Below, piece after piece: positions 63,690 to 64,000 of a DNA stretch of 64,000 nucleotides. Each line of letters begins with the position of its first letter. The first letter of the stretch is position 1. Origin of the DNA: Oegoconia quadripuncta. Lineage: Eukaryota; Arthropoda; Insecta; Lepidoptera; Autostichidae. The stretch lies in contig OX438758.1 in assembly GCA_949316235.1 (NCBI GenBank), forward strand, positions 7,349,731 through 7,413,730, given 5' to 3'. The translations under genes and the position numbers were made by a program. The notes below the pieces were generated by a model. The model ran no database searches. It had not been told where the DNA came from and worked only from the letters and a program-made list of their open reading frames with translations.

Positions 63690-64000
63690 AATATGTAAGG
63701 GCTAGGTTAACGTATAACTAATTTACCGGAGGTGATACTTTTTGTTTTCAAATGTATTTGCTTATTTTAAAACAATTTATCACGTCGAATATCTCTCCTC
63801 TCTCGTTACATTCTGTCTGATATTGGAAAATAAATATTTTCTCAAATACCTATCGCATAATGAAATTCTTATCGCGCTCTTGCCTTCGGGAATAAAATAT
63901 TTTCCGCTGCATTAATGCGAAAGCTGTGTATTGTGGTGCTAATATGATGGATCGGATGAGTTTCGAGTTTAAAGGATGGCGAAACGGTCGGAGGTCAAAG
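63690..64000. other. No gene recognised
   Basis: Window end; no features. Confidence 0.4.

Noticed and set aside
1..64000. Prokaryotic-style operon, prophage or plasmid content
   Set aside because: No long frames, no ribosome-binding-site spaced genes, and abundant eukaryotic SINE/LINE/MITE structure.

Overview
This window looks like repeat-rich, AT-rich nuclear DNA from an insect, most likely a moth or butterfly. The inference rests on three families of tRNA-derived SINEs in many copies, 5'-truncated LINEs with Jockey/CR1-like and RTE-like coding remnants, many small terminal-inverted-repeat (TIR) elements, and no prokaryotic gene organisation. No complete host gene, spliced exon set, functional tRNA or rRNA is supported. 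Almost all short open frames are chance frames or lie inside repeats. The only recognisable proteins are retrotransposon remnants, chiefly a reverse transcriptase at 31.6-33.5 kb on the minus strand.

Repeat vocabulary used below. SINE A has a tRNA-like head with a B box like GGTTCGAATCC, a body with TATGGATGTTTT, and a tail ending near AGATGGCGCTGTGTGTATG. SINE A2 is a diverged relative. SINE B has the head CCGCCTCCGTGGCTCAATGT, a B box like GGTTCGATCCC, and the tail CCCGTTGTGCATAAAA. SINE C has the head GCGTCGGTGGCTCAGCGGTT and a (GAT)n tail. Family D is a dispersed repeat carrying GGGGTGAGC...CGCCGTTG and GGGAAGAGATGGG. Family E carries ATAAATGCGAAAGTTTGG and CAATCACGGCGAAACG. Families F to K are smaller dispersed repeats defined by copies in this window, except that only one clear fragment class supports some of them. 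LINE-1* denotes the Jockey/CR1-like family whose 3' end carries GAGTTTCTTGCTTGTTCTTC and a (TTTTGA)n-like tail.

Layout. 0-8 kb: nested TIR elements, LINE and SINE fragments, and a foldback element at 6.8-7.4 kb. 9-19 kb: a dense run of SINE B copies, mostly on the minus strand, with SINE A/C copies and a LINE interrupted by another LINE tail. 19-30 kb: an exact 204-bp tandem duplication, inverted SINE pairs and several LINE 3' ends. 31.5-33.5 kb: the best-preserved LINE, broken by a 134-bp inverted internal copy. 34-46 kb: sparse repeats in apparently unique DNA. 46.9-49.4 kb: three adjacent TIR elements, one with arms of about 460 bp. 50.5-51.4 kb: a 59-bp minisatellite. 51-60 kb: nested SINE/LINE/RTE fragments. 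60.5-61.3 kb: a TIR element with TTA target duplication and repeated GCATGC motifs. 63.3-63.7 kb: another short TIR element.

Functionally the window records transposition and rearrangement rather than a pathway. The clearest interactions are the 3'-end similarity between SINE C and an RTE-like LINE (a likely SINE-LINE mobilisation partnership), several datable nested insertions, and a recurring pattern of foldback (inverted-copy) mutations in different sequence contexts. I found no convincing undescribed biological system; the strongest leads are listed as findings.
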